In this document: positions 36,295 through 45,956 of the stretch, piece by piece
How the letters are laid out: every line of letters starts with the position of its first letter
How positions within the stretch are numbered: the first letter of the stretch is position 1
Assembly (NCBI GenBank): GCA_018817385.1
Contig: JAHIUA010000063.1
Location: 1-64,000 of the forward strand
Direction: 5' to 3'
Source of the DNA: Pseudomonadota bacterium
GTDB taxonomy: Bacteria > Desulfobacterota > Desulfobulbia > Desulfobulbales > Desulfocapsaceae
DNA length: 64,000 nucleotides
Notes under the pieces: generated by a model
Database searches by the model: none
Told to the model about the DNA's origin: nothing
Seen by the model: only the letters and a program-made list of their open reading frames with translations
Made by a program: the position numbers and the translations under genes

Positions 36295-37354
36295 ATTTCA
36301 TTGTACCCCGTTGCATGGTTTTGTCCGTACTGAGTTCCAGCCGTTCTTTGAGTCCCAGGTCCTGCAGGCGCTTCATATTCAGCCGTTTCGGACCAACAAA
36401 GGCAGAGATATCCCGATCCGAAATACGCAGCCTGAGGCGATTTTCCGGCGGACAGGAAGCAAGCAGTCTGCGCACACGCCTGAACCATTGACGAGCTGCT
36501 ACCAATTCTCCAAAGGCGGGATGATAGGGTCCTGCCAAGAGTTCTTTTTCTAGTGATGTCGAGGCCTGTAAGCCCATGCGGACGATTGGAATCCCAGCCT
36601 CATCCAGCATCTCTTTAGCCCGACTGCAGAGAGCAATTGCCCGGTTCATGCTCAGGGGCCGATACTCTCCCCGGCGATACTGTTCAGCCAGCCCGGAGCC
36701 ATTAATGACCAATGTCGGATAGAGTCGGACAAAGGCGGGTTCGAGTTCCAGAACCTGCTCCAGGGTGCTGAAAAAAGAGCTGCTTGTCTCTCCGGGAAGA
36801 CCCGGCATAAGTTGAATCCCCAGCTCTATCCCTTTCTCTTTCAGAATCCGGGCAGCCCTGAGAGAATCGTCACTGCTGTGCCCCCGCTTTGAGGCCACCA
36901 GCACCCTGTCATCCAGGGATTGAACACCAAGCTCCACTGTCTGAACCCCATTCCTCAGCAAAAATGCACAGATTTTCTCATCCACACAGTCGGGTCGAGT
37001 GGAGAGGCGGATGGATGTCACCTCTCCTCTCTGGAGAAAGGGCTGGGCAGCACCCAACAATCTCTCCTGGCGAGTCTGGGAGAGACAGGTAAAAGAACCT
37101 CCATAGAAGGCAACCTGCACCCCACTCTGAGTGCGGGAATGGTCAAGCCATTCTCTTATGGTCTGTCGAACCAGAGTTGCATCGTCCTCGTCCCGGCCGC
37201 TCCTGCCACTGATGGAAAGCTGATTACAGAAGAGGCAGTGACAGGGACAGCCCTGATGGGGAATAAAAACAGGAATAACAAGAGTCATATCTGATAACTT
37301 TTCAAATGGTTGAGCTGAGGAAAAGAGAGCTTGCCGATCAAAGGACGACACCAT
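36281..37354 (-). CDS. Elp3-like radical SAM protein
   Basis: 357 residues. The CX3CX2C motif is CPCHCLFC near residue 40, followed by VAFYGGSFTCLSQ and RLSTRPDCVDEKICAFL, GVQTVELGVQSLDD and GIQLMPGLPGETSSSF, the pattern of Elp3/YgeP-type radical SAM enzymes that modify RNA or act on unknown substrates. ATG 37288 is an alternative start that would omit 22 residues before MTLVIPVFIPHQGC and may be the true one. It precedes the ABC-F gene and overlaps it. Confidence 0.88.
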   Translation of the reverse strand: MVSSFDRQALFSSAQPFEKLSDMTLVIPVFIPHQGCPCHCLFCNQLSISGRSGRDEDDATLVRQTIREWLDHSRTQSGVQVAFYGGSFTCLSQTRQERLLGAAQPFLQRGEVTSIRLSTRPDCVDEKICAFLLRNGVQTVELGVQSLDDRVLVASKRGHSSDDSLRAARILKEKGIELGIQLMPGLPGETSSSFFSTLEQVLELEPAFVRLYPTLVINGSGLAEQYRRGEYRPLSMNRAIALCSRAKEMLDEAGIPIVRMGLQASTSLEKELLAGPYHPAFGELVAARQWFRRVRRLLASCPPENRLRLRISDRDISAFVGPKRLNMKRLQDLGLKERLELSTDKTMQRGTMKYVIA

Positions 37355-37440
37355 TTCCGAAGGTCTCTTCAGTCTTCGTTCCCAAGTCCACTTGTGGCCA
37401 CAGCCTGGCTACTTCCTGGGAAGCGCCTTCTCCCCATCTC

Positions 37441-38184
37441 CTACGCTAAAAAGCGGGCGATCACATCATCCAGTCCAGCAAGGGTCGCGGTGGCGGCACG
37501 CTGCTCGGCCTCTTTCTTCGATCCGGCAACACCGGTACCAAGTGGAGTATCACGAAACAGGACCGAGACGGTGAAGACCTTTTGATGGGAAGGCCCCTCT
37601 TCTAAATCAAGTCGATAGGATGGAGCTTCGTTAAACTTCTCCTGCAATGCCTCCTGCAGCCTGCTCTTGGCATCTGCCATCAGCAATTCTTCCTTTTTGG
37701 CACCAATGGCCGGAACAAAAAAACGGCTGATAATCGCTTCCACCGTGACATAATCACTGTCTTCAAAGATTGCCCCGATTACTGCCTCGTAGGCACAGGA
37801 AAGAATAGAAGACTTATTCCGGCCATTGGAGGCATCTTCCCCTTTTCCCAGACAGAGATATTCTCCCAACTGAATGTTCCGGGCCATGGCTGCCAGATGA
37901 TTTTCATTGACCAGCGAGGAGCGCAGTCGAGTCAACTCGCCTTCCCGCATCTCCGGAAAATGGGTGCAGAGGGTGTACCCTATGACCAGGTCGAGAACTG
38001 CATCACCAAGAAATTCTAAAATCTCATTATTTTTATCGATCCGGGCCTGTTCAAAAGCAAAAGAAGAATGAATCAAAGCTTTTTGTAACAGGCGCAGATC
38101 GGTAAAACGGTATCCAAGGACCTGTTCCAAAACTGCCAGGTCATTCTTGTTCCGTTGTACCAACGAATCAATATCCATCACCAT
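37441..38184 (-). CDS. rnc: Ribonuclease III
   Basis: 247 residues. It has an RNase III domain with the signature NEILEFLGDAVLDLVIG, a second acidic site at ESDYVTVEAII-like DSDYVTVEAIIS, and a C-terminal dsRNA-binding domain (SRLQEALQEKFNEAPSYRLD...; GSKKEAEQRAATATLA). It processes rRNA precursors and other double-stranded RNA. AAGGAG lies before the start; ATG 38178 is an alternative with better spacing. It is divergent from the tRNA gene. Confidence 0.96.
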   Translation of the reverse strand: MVMDIDSLVQRNKNDLAVLEQVLGYRFTDLRLLQKALIHSSFAFEQARIDKNNEILEFLGDAVLDLVIGYTLCTHFPEMREGELTRLRSSLVNENHLAAMARNIQLGEYLCLGKGEDASNGRNKSSILSCAYEAVIGAIFEDSDYVTVEAIISRFFVPAIGAKKEELLMADAKSRLQEALQEKFNEAPSYRLDLEEGPSHQKVFTVSVLFRDTPLGTGVAGSKKEAEQRAATATLAGLDDVIARFLA

Positions 38185-38191
38185 TTTCTCC

Positions 38192-38219
38192 TTGTGAAAA
38201 AAACAAACTATGGTATAAG
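38192..38219 (+). promoter_or_regulatory. Promoter of tRNA-Cys
   Basis: TTGTGA (38192-38197), a 16-base spacer and TATAAG (38214-38219). A small leader hairpin gtgcc-gatta-ggcac (38229-38243) precedes the tRNA. Confidence 0.6.
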
Positions 38220-38248
38220 GTTGGGGTCGTGCCGATTAGGCACCTTTT

Positions 38249-38324
38249 GGCGGCGTAGCCAAGCGGCTAAGGCACTGGTCTGCAAAACCATGATTCAGCG
38301 GTTCAAATCCGCTCGCCGCCTCCA
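38249..38324 (+). tRNA. tRNA-Cys (GCA)
   Basis: A full cloverleaf is readable. The acceptor arm ggcggcg (38249-38255) pairs with cgccgcc (38314-38320), the anticodon stem ctggt/accat-type pairs around the loop with anticodon GCA (tct-gca-aaa), and the T arm is agcgg-ttcaaat-ccgct. The discriminator is T at 38321, and CCA is encoded at 38322-38324. The U73 discriminator is the known identity element of tRNA-Cys. A terminator follows. Confidence 0.96.
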
Positions 38325-38332
38325 GCAATTCC

Positions 38333-38371
38333 AAGGCGATACCCTCTACAACAGGTTATCGCCTTTTTTTT
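38333..38371 (+). terminator. Intrinsic terminator after tRNA-Cys
   Basis: aaggcgata (38333-38341) pairs with tatcgcctt (38357-38365), followed by further T residues (TTTTTT). Confidence 0.88.
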
Positions 38372-38382
38372 ATGCCCAACAT

Positions 38383-38421
38383 AAAAAAATGGGGGCAGGC
38401 TTAGCCCTCCCCCCATTCAAA
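38383..38421 (-). terminator. Terminator of glycogen phosphorylase gene
   Basis: On the minus strand aatggggg (complement of 38410-38417) pairs with cccccatt (38388-38395 complement), followed by TTTTT. It is 58 bases past the stop. Confidence 0.75.
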
Positions 38422-38479
38422 AAAGTCTTATAGCATAAAACGTGCTTTGCAGCACCTTTTTCCTTTTCCGCCAATCAGA

Positions 38480-40987
38480 TCAGGTAAGTTTTTCCACCGG
38501 GATCCCCCATATCTCCTCCGCATACTGACGAATAGTTCGGTCTGTGGAAAATTTTCCCATCCGGGCCACATTGAGGATGGCCATCCGCGTCCACTGCTCC
38601 TGATCGGCAAAAGCCTTACCCACCCGTTGCTGGCACTCCAGATACGATTCAAAGTCACGCAAGAGGAGATAGGGATCCTGGGGGTTCATCAAACTCTCCA
38701 CCAGAGGCCTGAACAGCTCTTTATTCCCACGGCTGAAAGCACCATTACCCAGACTTGCCATGACCTCATTTACCACCGGGTTTTCATCACAGATCTGTTG
38801 CGGCGAACGACTGCTATTGAGACGTTCATACTCTGCCTCTGCAGCGGTCAGGCCAAAGATGAAAATATTTTTAGAACCCACCTCTTCCAGGATTTCGATG
38901 TTGGCCCCATCCAGCGTACCGATGGTAAGGGCACCATTCAGGGAAAACTTCATATTCCCTGTCCCCGAGGCCTCGGTACCGGCAGTGGAAATCTGTTCCG
39001 AGAGATCTGCCGCCGGCATGATCACCTCAGCCTGGGAGACATTATAATTGGGCAGAAAAACCACTCGCAGCCGCTTGCCGACCCGAGGATCATTATTAAT
39101 CACATCAGCCACTGAGGTGATCAGCTTGATAATAAGCTTGGCTATCCAGTAAGATGGTGCAGCCTTACCGGCAAAAATGATCACTCGTGACGCCAACTCT
39201 CGCTCTGGATACTTTATCATCTGATGATAAAGACTGATGATGTGCAAACAATTGAGCAGCTGTCTCTTGTATTCATGGATTCGCTTCACCTGAACATCAA
39301 ACATGGCGTAAGGGTCCACCGCCACCCCGCAGAGTTCATGGATGAGCAGAGCCAGCCGCTTCTTATTGCCCAGCTTGACCTCCTGCCACTTCCGACAAAA
39401 TGTCTTGTCATCCACCAGAGGTGCCAGACCGTGCAACTGATCCAGATCAGTGATCCAGCCAGTACCGATCTGGCCGCTGATCAGATCGGATAAACCCGGA
39501 TTAGCGAGCAGGAGCCAGCGTCGGGGGGTGATGCCGTTGGTCTTGGAATTGAACTTCCCGGGATAAAATTCATTAAAGGTGGGAAATATATTTTCCTTCA
39601 GCAATTTGGCATGCAGTTCTGCCACTCCGTTGACCGAATGGCTACCGATAATGGCCAGATGGGCCATACGGATCTTTTTCCCTTCCCAATTCTCTTCAAT
39701 GATGGACATGGTCTGCAAGCGATGAATATCACCGGGATACTGTTGTTTGACCATATCGAGAAAGCGCTGATTGATTTCATAGATAATCTGCAGGTGACGG
39801 GGCAGGACCCTGTCCATCATCTCCACAGTCCACTTCTCCAACGCCTCCGGCATCAGGGTATGATTCGTATAGGCAAAGGTATTGATACAGACTGTCCAGG
39901 CCTTTTCCCAATTTAATCCCTCTTCATCCAGAAGCAGACGCATAAGCTCAGGAATGGCAATGGCCGGATGGGTATCATTGAGCTGGACAGCGACTCTATC
40001 GCTGAATTTGCTGAAATCATGATGTTTTTTCTTATAGCGACGCATAATATCCTGAAAGGTCGCAGCCACAAAAAAGTACTGCTGTTTCAAGCGCAGCTCC
40101 TGACCCGCAAGATTGTGGTCTGGCGGATAGAGGACCTTGGAGATGGTCTCAGAACTGACTTTGGACTGGACAGCACCAATATAATCACCATGACTGAAAT
40201 AGTTGAGGTCAAGTTCTCGAGAGGCCCGAGCCGTCCACAGGCGCATATTGATGACATGATCATTTTCATAGCCAGGGACCATGATATCACAGGGCATGGC
40301 CATAACATCTGTGGTATCCACCCACTTCACCCGGTAATTCCCTTCACTATCCTGATAGGTGGATACGCGACCATAAAAATGAACGGGAAAGACGGGCATC
40401 TTGCGGTCAAATTCCCAGGGTGTCCCGTAGCGCAGCCAGTTATCCGGGCTCTCCACCTGATAGCCATCAATCAGCTGCTGGTAGAACAGGCCGTACTCAT
40501 AGCGAATCCCGTAGCCATAGGCAGGAATCTTGAGAGTGGCAATGGAATCCATGAAACAGGCGGCAAGACGACCAAGCCCACCGTTGCCAAGGGCCGCATC
40601 TTCTTCCTCTTCGGCCAGAATATTCAGATCATAGCCCAGCTCTTCCACAGCCCCCTTCACCTGATCATAAATCCCCAGGTTGATAATAGCGTTGCTCAGT
40701 GAACGACCAATCAGAAACTCCAGGGAAAGATAATAGACCCGTTTCTTTTCTTTATCGTAATAGGCCTTCTGCGTATCGATCCACTTCTCGGTCATGATGT
40801 CCCGGAGGGTATAGGCCAGGGCCTTGTAGATATCACTCTTCCCGGCCCGCTCCGGATCACGTCCCTGAAAACTCATAACATGATGGAGGATGTTTTTTTT
40901 CAGGGATTCCACCGTGGTCGGACACATATCTGCTGGCGGAATTTTACTGACAATTTTGCACTGCTTTGCTCTTTTTGGGGGGGACAT
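38480..40987 (-). CDS. glgP: Glycogen phosphorylase
   Basis: 835 residues from ATG 40987, which has AGGTGA five bases upstream; GTG 40996 is an in-frame alternative. It releases glucose-1-phosphate from glycogen or maltodextrin, with pyridoxal phosphate bound on a lysine. The signature EASGTGNMKFSLNGALTIG is at the C-terminal third, with NDTHPAIAIPELMRLL, ERVHEYKRQLLN-like KRIHEYKRQLLN and the N-terminal YYLSLEFLIGRSLSNAI. Length and motifs match the bacterial GlgP family. It is transcribed convergently with tRNA-Cys. No other glycogen genes are in the window. Confidence 0.97.
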   Translation of the reverse strand: MSPPKRAKQCKIVSKIPPADMCPTTVESLKKNILHHVMSFQGRDPERAGKSDIYKALAYTLRDIMTEKWIDTQKAYYDKEKKRVYYLSLEFLIGRSLSNAIINLGIYDQVKGAVEELGYDLNILAEEEEDAALGNGGLGRLAACFMDSIATLKIPAYGYGIRYEYGLFYQQLIDGYQVESPDNWLRYGTPWEFDRKMPVFPVHFYGRVSTYQDSEGNYRVKWVDTTDVMAMPCDIMVPGYENDHVINMRLWTARASRELDLNYFSHGDYIGAVQSKVSSETISKVLYPPDHNLAGQELRLKQQYFFVAATFQDIMRRYKKKHHDFSKFSDRVAVQLNDTHPAIAIPELMRLLLDEEGLNWEKAWTVCINTFAYTNHTLMPEALEKWTVEMMDRVLPRHLQIIYEINQRFLDMVKQQYPGDIHRLQTMSIIEENWEGKKIRMAHLAIIGSHSVNGVAELHAKLLKENIFPTFNEFYPGKFNSKTNGITPRRWLLLANPGLSDLISGQIGTGWITDLDQLHGLAPLVDDKTFCRKWQEVKLGNKKRLALLIHELCGVAVDPYAMFDVQVKRIHEYKRQLLNCLHIISLYHQMIKYPERELASRVIIFAGKAAPSYWIAKLIIKLITSVADVINNDPRVGKRLRVVFLPNYNVSQAEVIMPAADLSEQISTAGTEASGTGNMKFSLNGALTIGTLDGANIEILEEVGSKNIFIFGLTAAEAEYERLNSSRSPQQICDENPVVNEVMASLGNGAFSRGNKELFRPLVESLMNPQDPYLLLRDFESYLECQQRVGKAFADQEQWTRMAILNVARMGKFSTDRTIRQYAEEIWGIPVEKLT

Positions 40988-41192
40988 TATACTCACCTGT
41001 ATATCTCATTTATGATTCCACTTGCCACAGTCAATACCATAGCGACCGACAGATAACGATTTCTGTACGTTTCCAAAACCTTATCCAGATGCTACCAAAT
41101 CCTCATGAAAAAAGAAAAAAAATAATCCATTTCCTCTCCCTTCTTCATCCTGCTCTGACCTGATCCCCTTTACATTCCTCTGCAGAATCGAT
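40988..41192. other. Divergent intergenic stretch between glgP and the TPR operon
   Basis: No gene is supported. Transcription of glgP should begin somewhere here on the minus strand, but I saw no convincing promoter; the plus-strand frame has no ribosome site. Confidence 0.3.
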
Positions 41193-41220
41193 TTGACAGT
41201 GCAGGAATCCTGGCTATATT
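41193..41220 (+). promoter_or_regulatory. Near-consensus promoter for the TPR-cysE-cysK genes
   Basis: TTGACA (41193-41198), 16 bases, TATATT (41215-41220). The 5' leader to the ATG at 41400 would be about 170 bases, with no obvious riboswitch. Confidence 0.7.
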
Positions 41221-41399
41221 TTCATGAACAGGCCTTTCGGAAGAGAGAAGTATTGAGTAAAGAGGTAATGACGCTCCACTTTCGCAAAATTTTATGCTAC
41301 AAGAGAGCTTCAACAATCGCTTAACATACGGTGCGGCTGGCCAAATTGTTTCCCCCCATGCACCGCAACGACGTAACAGAGAAAAAAGGATATCGGAAG

Positions 41400-42023
41400 A
41401 TGACAGAAAAAAGTGGGTTGGTCAAAAAAGAAACGTTAATCTATGCCCTGCTTATTGGTTTTGTAGCAGGATTCATCAGCGGAGCCATTTTTGCCGTATA
41501 CAAACTGGGTCCCAACACCACATCCAGACAAGTTTCAGGAACAGCCAACACCGCCACCTCACCTCAACTGAACAACCAGCAGATGGAGGCCATTGCCAAC
41601 CTGGAAGCCGAGGTTACGGCCAACAAAGACAACTTAGAGGCCTGGACCAGATTGGGCCACCTTTACTATGACACCGAACAACCGGACAAGGCCATCAAGG
41701 CCTATACCCAGTCTCTGGCACTGGATCCGAACAATGCAGATGTGTGGACGGATATGGGAGTCATGTACCGGAGAAACAAACAACCAGACAAAGCCATTGA
41801 GTCTTTTGAGAAGGCTTTTTCCATTCAACCCGGTCATGAACCTTCACGCCTGAACAAGGGAATTGTTCTCCTCTATGATATGGATAACCCCCAGGGGGCC
41901 ATTGCCGCCTGGGAAGAGCTCCTGGCCATATCTCCTCAGGCCAAACTGAGCAGCGGCATGCCCCTGCAACAGGCGGTGGATGAGATTAAGAAAGAACTGG
42001 CCACCATGACGCCAGCTGAATAA
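41400..42023 (+). CDS. Membrane-anchored TPR protein
   Basis: 207 residues from ATG 41400 with AAAGGA upstream; the open frame extends to 41331 but without a ribosome site. One N-terminal membrane segment (LIYALLIGFVAGFISGAIFAV) is followed by a linker and tandem tetratricopeptide repeats (AWTRLGHLYYDTEQPDKAIKAY and VWTDMGVMYRRNKQPDKAIESF, each read in parts), which bind protein partners. A function cannot be named. It is 11 bases ahead of cysE, and co-transcription with cysEK is likely. Confidence 0.88.
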   Translation: MTEKSGLVKKETLIYALLIGFVAGFISGAIFAVYKLGPNTTSRQVSGTANTATSPQLNNQQMEAIANLEAEVTANKDNLEAWTRLGHLYYDTEQPDKAIKAYTQSLALDPNNADVWTDMGVMYRRNKQPDKAIESFEKAFSIQPGHEPSRLNKGIVLLYDMDNPQGAIAAWEELLAISPQAKLSSGMPLQQAVDEIKKELATMTPAE

Positions 42024-42034
42024 CAGGAACGGAA

Positions 42035-43003
42035 ATGACATCTAGCATTCATATCCCGGAACACTGTGATCACGAGGCCTACAGCTCCGCCTGCCTGAAT
42101 GACAAGGTACCACCAGTGGTCAAAGCCCTGGTGGACGCCTGGCAGACCGAAGACTGTTTTGACCACGTGGGTCCTGTCCCCATTCCTTCCCACAAGGCGA
42201 TTATTGATATCATCTACCAGGTACGGCAGATCCTTTTCCCCGGCTATTTCACCAAGACCAAGCTCCACGCCTCCAATCTTGAGTACTATCTGGGAAAAGA
42301 GGCCTCAGAACTCTACGAACGGCTGACCCATGAAATCATCATGGCCATTCGTCACGATTGCCGGCGCAGCAACCTGCCCTGCACCCAATGCGAAGAAAGG
42401 GGACACCGCATGGCGCTCTCCTTTATCCAAACCCTGCCCGGCATCTCGGCCCTGCTCTCCACCGATATCCGGGCAACACTGGAAGGAGACCCGGCCACCG
42501 CAAGTTCCGACGAGGTCATTTTCTGCTATCCCGGCCTGCTGGCCACCTCCATCTATCGAATGGCCCACGAGCTTTACCTCCTGCAAGTGCCCATCATCCC
42601 CCGCATCATGACCGAGCATGCCCACAGTCTCACCGGAATCGACATCCACCCGGGTGCCTCCATCGGGCCGGGATTTTTCATCGATCATGGCACCGGCGTC
42701 GTTATCGGCGAAACCACCCGGATCGGCGCCAACGTCCGTCTCTACCAGGGGGTGACCCTGGGTGCCCTGTCCCTGCCCAAAGATGCTGGCAAGACATTAC
42801 AGCATGTCAAACGCCATCCTACCATAGAAGACGATGTCATTATCTACGCCAACACCACCATCCTCGGCGGCAACACAGAAATCGGGGCGCGATCAGTCAT
42901 CGGAGGAAATATCTGGCTCACCGAAAGCGTCCCCCCTGACACCAAGGTTATGCTCAAACGGCCGGAACTGATCTACTCGGGAAGAAAGGTCGAGATGTCG
43001 TGA
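42035..43003 (+). CDS. cysE: Serine O-acetyltransferase
   Basis: 322 residues. It acetylates serine to O-acetylserine, the first step of cysteine synthesis. An N-terminal helical domain is followed by a left-handed beta-helix: SLTGIDIHPGASIGPGFFIDHGTGVVIGETTRIG (in parts), YQGVTLGALS, HPTIEDDVIIYANTTILGGNTEIG. The hexapeptide repeats and acetyl-CoA site match SATs. The longer N-terminal domain is typical of the EpsC-like branch. It lies directly before cysK, and the two form the cysteine-synthase complex. Confidence 0.95.
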   Translation: MTSSIHIPEHCDHEAYSSACLNDKVPPVVKALVDAWQTEDCFDHVGPVPIPSHKAIIDIIYQVRQILFPGYFTKTKLHASNLEYYLGKEASELYERLTHEIIMAIRHDCRRSNLPCTQCEERGHRMALSFIQTLPGISALLSTDIRATLEGDPATASSDEVIFCYPGLLATSIYRMAHELYLLQVPIIPRIMTEHAHSLTGIDIHPGASIGPGFFIDHGTGVVIGETTRIGANVRLYQGVTLGALSLPKDAGKTLQHVKRHPTIEDDVIIYANTTILGGNTEIGARSVIGGNIWLTESVPPDTKVMLKRPELIYSGRKVEMS

Positions 43004-43079
43004 AGGTAGTACAAGGTTACAGCCCTCCTCCCTGCACGGAGTATTCAACTTAGCTGTTCAATCAAAGGAGCCTATTTCC

Positions 43080-43994
43080 ATGACCTGTTCCATAACCGCC
43101 ACCGTAGGAAACACTCCGCTGCTATCCCTCACCCGTCTCTGTCCGGACTGTCAGGCCCAGATCCTTGCCAAACAGGAATCCCGTAATCCCATGGGCAGTG
43201 TCAAGGACCGTATTGCCTTGGCCATGATTGAGAGAGGCGAACAAGACGGTCTCATCCGCAGGGGAAGCACCATCATCGAGGCCACCTCGGGCAATACCGG
43301 ACTAGGACTGGCCTTTGTCTGTGCCCAAAGGGGGCTGTCCTTGATTCTCACCATGCCGGAAAGCATGTCCCTGGAACGGAGAGCACTCCTCAAACATCTG
43401 GGGGCCTGCCTTGTCCTCACTCCGGCAGCCAAAGGCATGAAGGGTGCCATCGAAGCGGCCGAGGAACTCCTGCAACGCACCCCCGACAGTTTCATGCCCA
43501 GACAGTTTGATAATCCGGCAAATCCAGAAATTCATCGTAAGACGACTGCTGAAGAGATCTGGCAGGCCACAGCAGGGAACATTGATATTTTTGTGGCAGG
43601 CGTGGGAACCGGAGGCACCTTGACCGGAGTTGCCGGAAGACTTAAAGAAAAAAACCCGGCGCTTCTTGCCGTCGCAGTTGAGCCTGCCGACTCTCCGGTC
43701 CTTTCCGGAGGTACGCCTGGCCCGCATAAGATTCAAGGCATCGGAGCAGGGTTCATTCCTTCCATCCTCCAGACCGAACTCATCAATCGCATCATCCCCG
43801 TTACAAACCACGATGCCATGGATACAGCCAGGCTGCTTGCCACAAAAGAGGGCCTGCTGGTTGGCATCTCCTCAGGGGCAGCAGCCTGGGCGGCCATGCT
43901 CCTCGGGCGAGAGGTGGAAAACCGCAAAAAAACCATTGTCACCATCCTTCCCGATACCGGTGAACGTTACCTCAGCACTGACCTCATGGGATAA
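43080..43994 (+). CDS. cysK: Cysteine synthase (O-acetylserine sulfhydrylase)
   Basis: 304 residues, preceded by AAGGAG. The PLP-binding lysine is in NPMGSVKDRIALAMIE, followed by EATSGNTGLGLAFVCAQRG and the GTGGTLTGVAGRL phosphate loop and ISSGAAAWAAMLL near the end. It joins O-acetylserine and sulfide to cysteine. CysK and CysM are hard to separate by eye; adjacency to cysE favours CysK function. The gap to cysE is 76 bases. Confidence 0.95.
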   Translation: MTCSITATVGNTPLLSLTRLCPDCQAQILAKQESRNPMGSVKDRIALAMIERGEQDGLIRRGSTIIEATSGNTGLGLAFVCAQRGLSLILTMPESMSLERRALLKHLGACLVLTPAAKGMKGAIEAAEELLQRTPDSFMPRQFDNPANPEIHRKTTAEEIWQATAGNIDIFVAGVGTGGTLTGVAGRLKEKNPALLAVAVEPADSPVLSGGTPGPHKIQGIGAGFIPSILQTELINRIIPVTNHDAMDTARLLATKEGLLVGISSGAAAWAAMLLGREVENRKKTIVTILPDTGERYLSTDLMG

Positions 43995-44363
43995 CAGGAA
44001 AACAGGCAATATCTTTCCCTGCTTTACCCCTCACTCAAACCGGAACGCAGTGCAAGAGGAATCAAGGTTACGAAAGAGGCAAACAGCCTGTACATGCTGC
44101 CGCATCCGGATTCAAGGCAGTTTAGAGCCATCCTCATATTTTTCTTTGAATATCAATTAGATTTCTCCCAGCTTAATGCCTCCTTCTTATTTGACTCTTG
44201 GCCCCTCTTTATCATAGACTATAAACGAGTTGAAAAGAGTTACAGTTCTTTTTCCGTCAACTGCTTCACCCCTGAAGCTCTACACAATTGCCCTTATCAT
44301 AAACAGCAGTCCAAGCTGTGCTCCATCAATTGGATTTTTTAAAAAAATGATGAAACATCCCAA
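43995..44363. other. Intergenic stretch, no supported gene
   Basis: Between cysK and the signalling operon there is no gene with a ribosome site. ttgact at 44192 with tagact 18 bases on is a possible promoter for the following operon, but unconvincing. Confidence 0.35.
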
Positions 44364-45944
44364 ATGAAAACAGCTCCTTCCACCACCATTCTGACCATCG
44401 AGGATGACCGACTGGTGCGCAGGGGCATCGCCTCTTACCTGGAGGGACTTGGTTATTTAGTCCTTCAGGCCAGGGATGGAGCGGAAGGTCTTGAGATATT
44501 TCGCAGGGCCCATCCTGACCTTGTCCTCACTGATCTCCGTCTGCCGAAACTTGATGGTATGGAGCTCCTCTCTGCCATCCAGGAAAAATCTCCAGACACT
44601 CCTGTTATCATTGTTTCCGGTATGGGTACCCTGGAAGACGCTATCAAGGCCCTGAAGCTTGGGGCCCAGGATTATGTAACCAAGCCGATCACTGACATGG
44701 CCCTGCTCAAATATGCCGCTGACCGTGCTCTGGAACGAGCCGCACTGGTCAGGGAGAACAGACAATATCAGTCTTTTCTTGAAGGTGAAGTCCAAAAAAA
44801 AAATGCTGAACTGCAGCAGGCTCAGAAACTCGAAGCCATCGGCACCCTGGCCAGTGGGATTGCCCATGACTTCAATAACATCCTTGCCGCCATCATGGGC
44901 TTTACCGAACTTGCTCTTCTTGAGACAACAGAGAGCAGTAAAACAATTGACTATCTGCATCAGGTGCAAAAGGCCAGTCACCGGGCAAAAGACCTTATTG
45001 CCCAGATCCTGACCTTCAGCCGGAAGACAGATACGAAACGATATCCGATTATGGCTGCAGGCATCGTTAAAGAGGCCTTGAAATTTACTCAGGCAACACT
45101 GCCGACGACAGCCCAAATCAAGCAACACATCAATGCACAAGAGAAAATAATCTTGGCAGATCCCAATGAAATCCACCAGATAATTACCAACCTGTGCACC
45201 AATGCCTTCCATGCCCTGCCTGATGAACAGGGGACAATCATAGTAACCCTTGATGAGTTCTGCATCACGGCAGACGAGTTGGACAAGCACCCTCTCCTGG
45301 CAGGCGGCAACTATCTCCAACTTACCGTCAGTGACGATGGTTGCGGTATGGACTTGGAAATACTGAACACTATTTTTGACCCCTTTTTCACCACTAAAGA
45401 AAAAGGACAGGGCACAGGTCTTGGTCTTTCCGTGGTCCATGGTATCGTCACTGACTGCGGCGGCACCATCAGGGTAACGAGTGAACCGGGCAAGGGCTCA
45501 ACCTTTAGCCTCCTGTTTCCAGTGATAGAGGATACTGCCAGCCAAGAAATCGAGGCCGTTGTCTCCCCGCCCGGAGGCAATGAGCGTATCCTTTTTGTCG
45601 ACGATGAAGAGGATTTACGCCTACTGGCCAAGCGGATGCTCAGCTATCTCGGTTACGCGGTCGTCTGCTGCTCTTCCGGTCAGCACGCCTTGGAAAAACT
45701 CAAAGAGGATAGAAGCGGTTTTGACCTGGTTATCACCGACCAATCCATGCCCCAGATGCCCGGGACAGAACTGGTAAGGGAACTGCTCACCATCAGTCCG
45801 GGTCTGCCAATCCTCCTCTGCACCGGCTACAGCTCCATGATTGATAAAGAAAAGGCCCTGACCATGGGAATCAGAGGGTTCCTCCTGAAACCGCTCTCCA
45901 TCAGCAGAATGGCCCAAGAGATCCGAACAATTCTTGACAAGTAG
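44364..45944 (+). CDS. REC-HisKA-HATPase-REC hybrid kinase
   Basis: 526 residues, no membrane segment. A first receiver has Asp57 (LVLTDLRLPKLDG) and Lys107. A coiled-coil joins HisKA GIAHDFNNIL with His168, HATPase_c (NLCTNAFHAL; DDGCGMD; GQGTGLGLSVVHG) and a second receiver with Asp459 (LVITDQSMPQMPG). Two receivers on one kinase suggest input from another kinase and output to a later step. It starts the five-gene operon and is 12 bases from the heme-sensor kinase. The ribosome site is weak. Confidence 0.94.
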   Translation: MKTAPSTTILTIEDDRLVRRGIASYLEGLGYLVLQARDGAEGLEIFRRAHPDLVLTDLRLPKLDGMELLSAIQEKSPDTPVIIVSGMGTLEDAIKALKLGAQDYVTKPITDMALLKYAADRALERAALVRENRQYQSFLEGEVQKKNAELQQAQKLEAIGTLASGIAHDFNNILAAIMGFTELALLETTESSKTIDYLHQVQKASHRAKDLIAQILTFSRKTDTKRYPIMAAGIVKEALKFTQATLPTTAQIKQHINAQEKIILADPNEIHQIITNLCTNAFHALPDEQGTIIVTLDEFCITADELDKHPLLAGGNYLQLTVSDDGCGMDLEILNTIFDPFFTTKEKGQGTGLGLSVVHGIVTDCGGTIRVTSEPGKGSTFSLLFPVIEDTASQEIEAVVSPPGGNERILFVDDEEDLRLLAKRMLSYLGYAVVCCSSGQHALEKLKEDRSGFDLVITDQSMPQMPGTELVRELLTISPGLPILLCTGYSSMIDKEKALTMGIRGFLLKPLSISRMAQEIRTILDK

Positions 45945-45956
45945 CAAAGCAGAGAG

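Noticed and set aside
44457-45440. 327-codon antisense frame opposite the hybrid kinase
   Set aside because: A third-frame shadow of the kinase; codon pattern and motifs belong to the sense strand.
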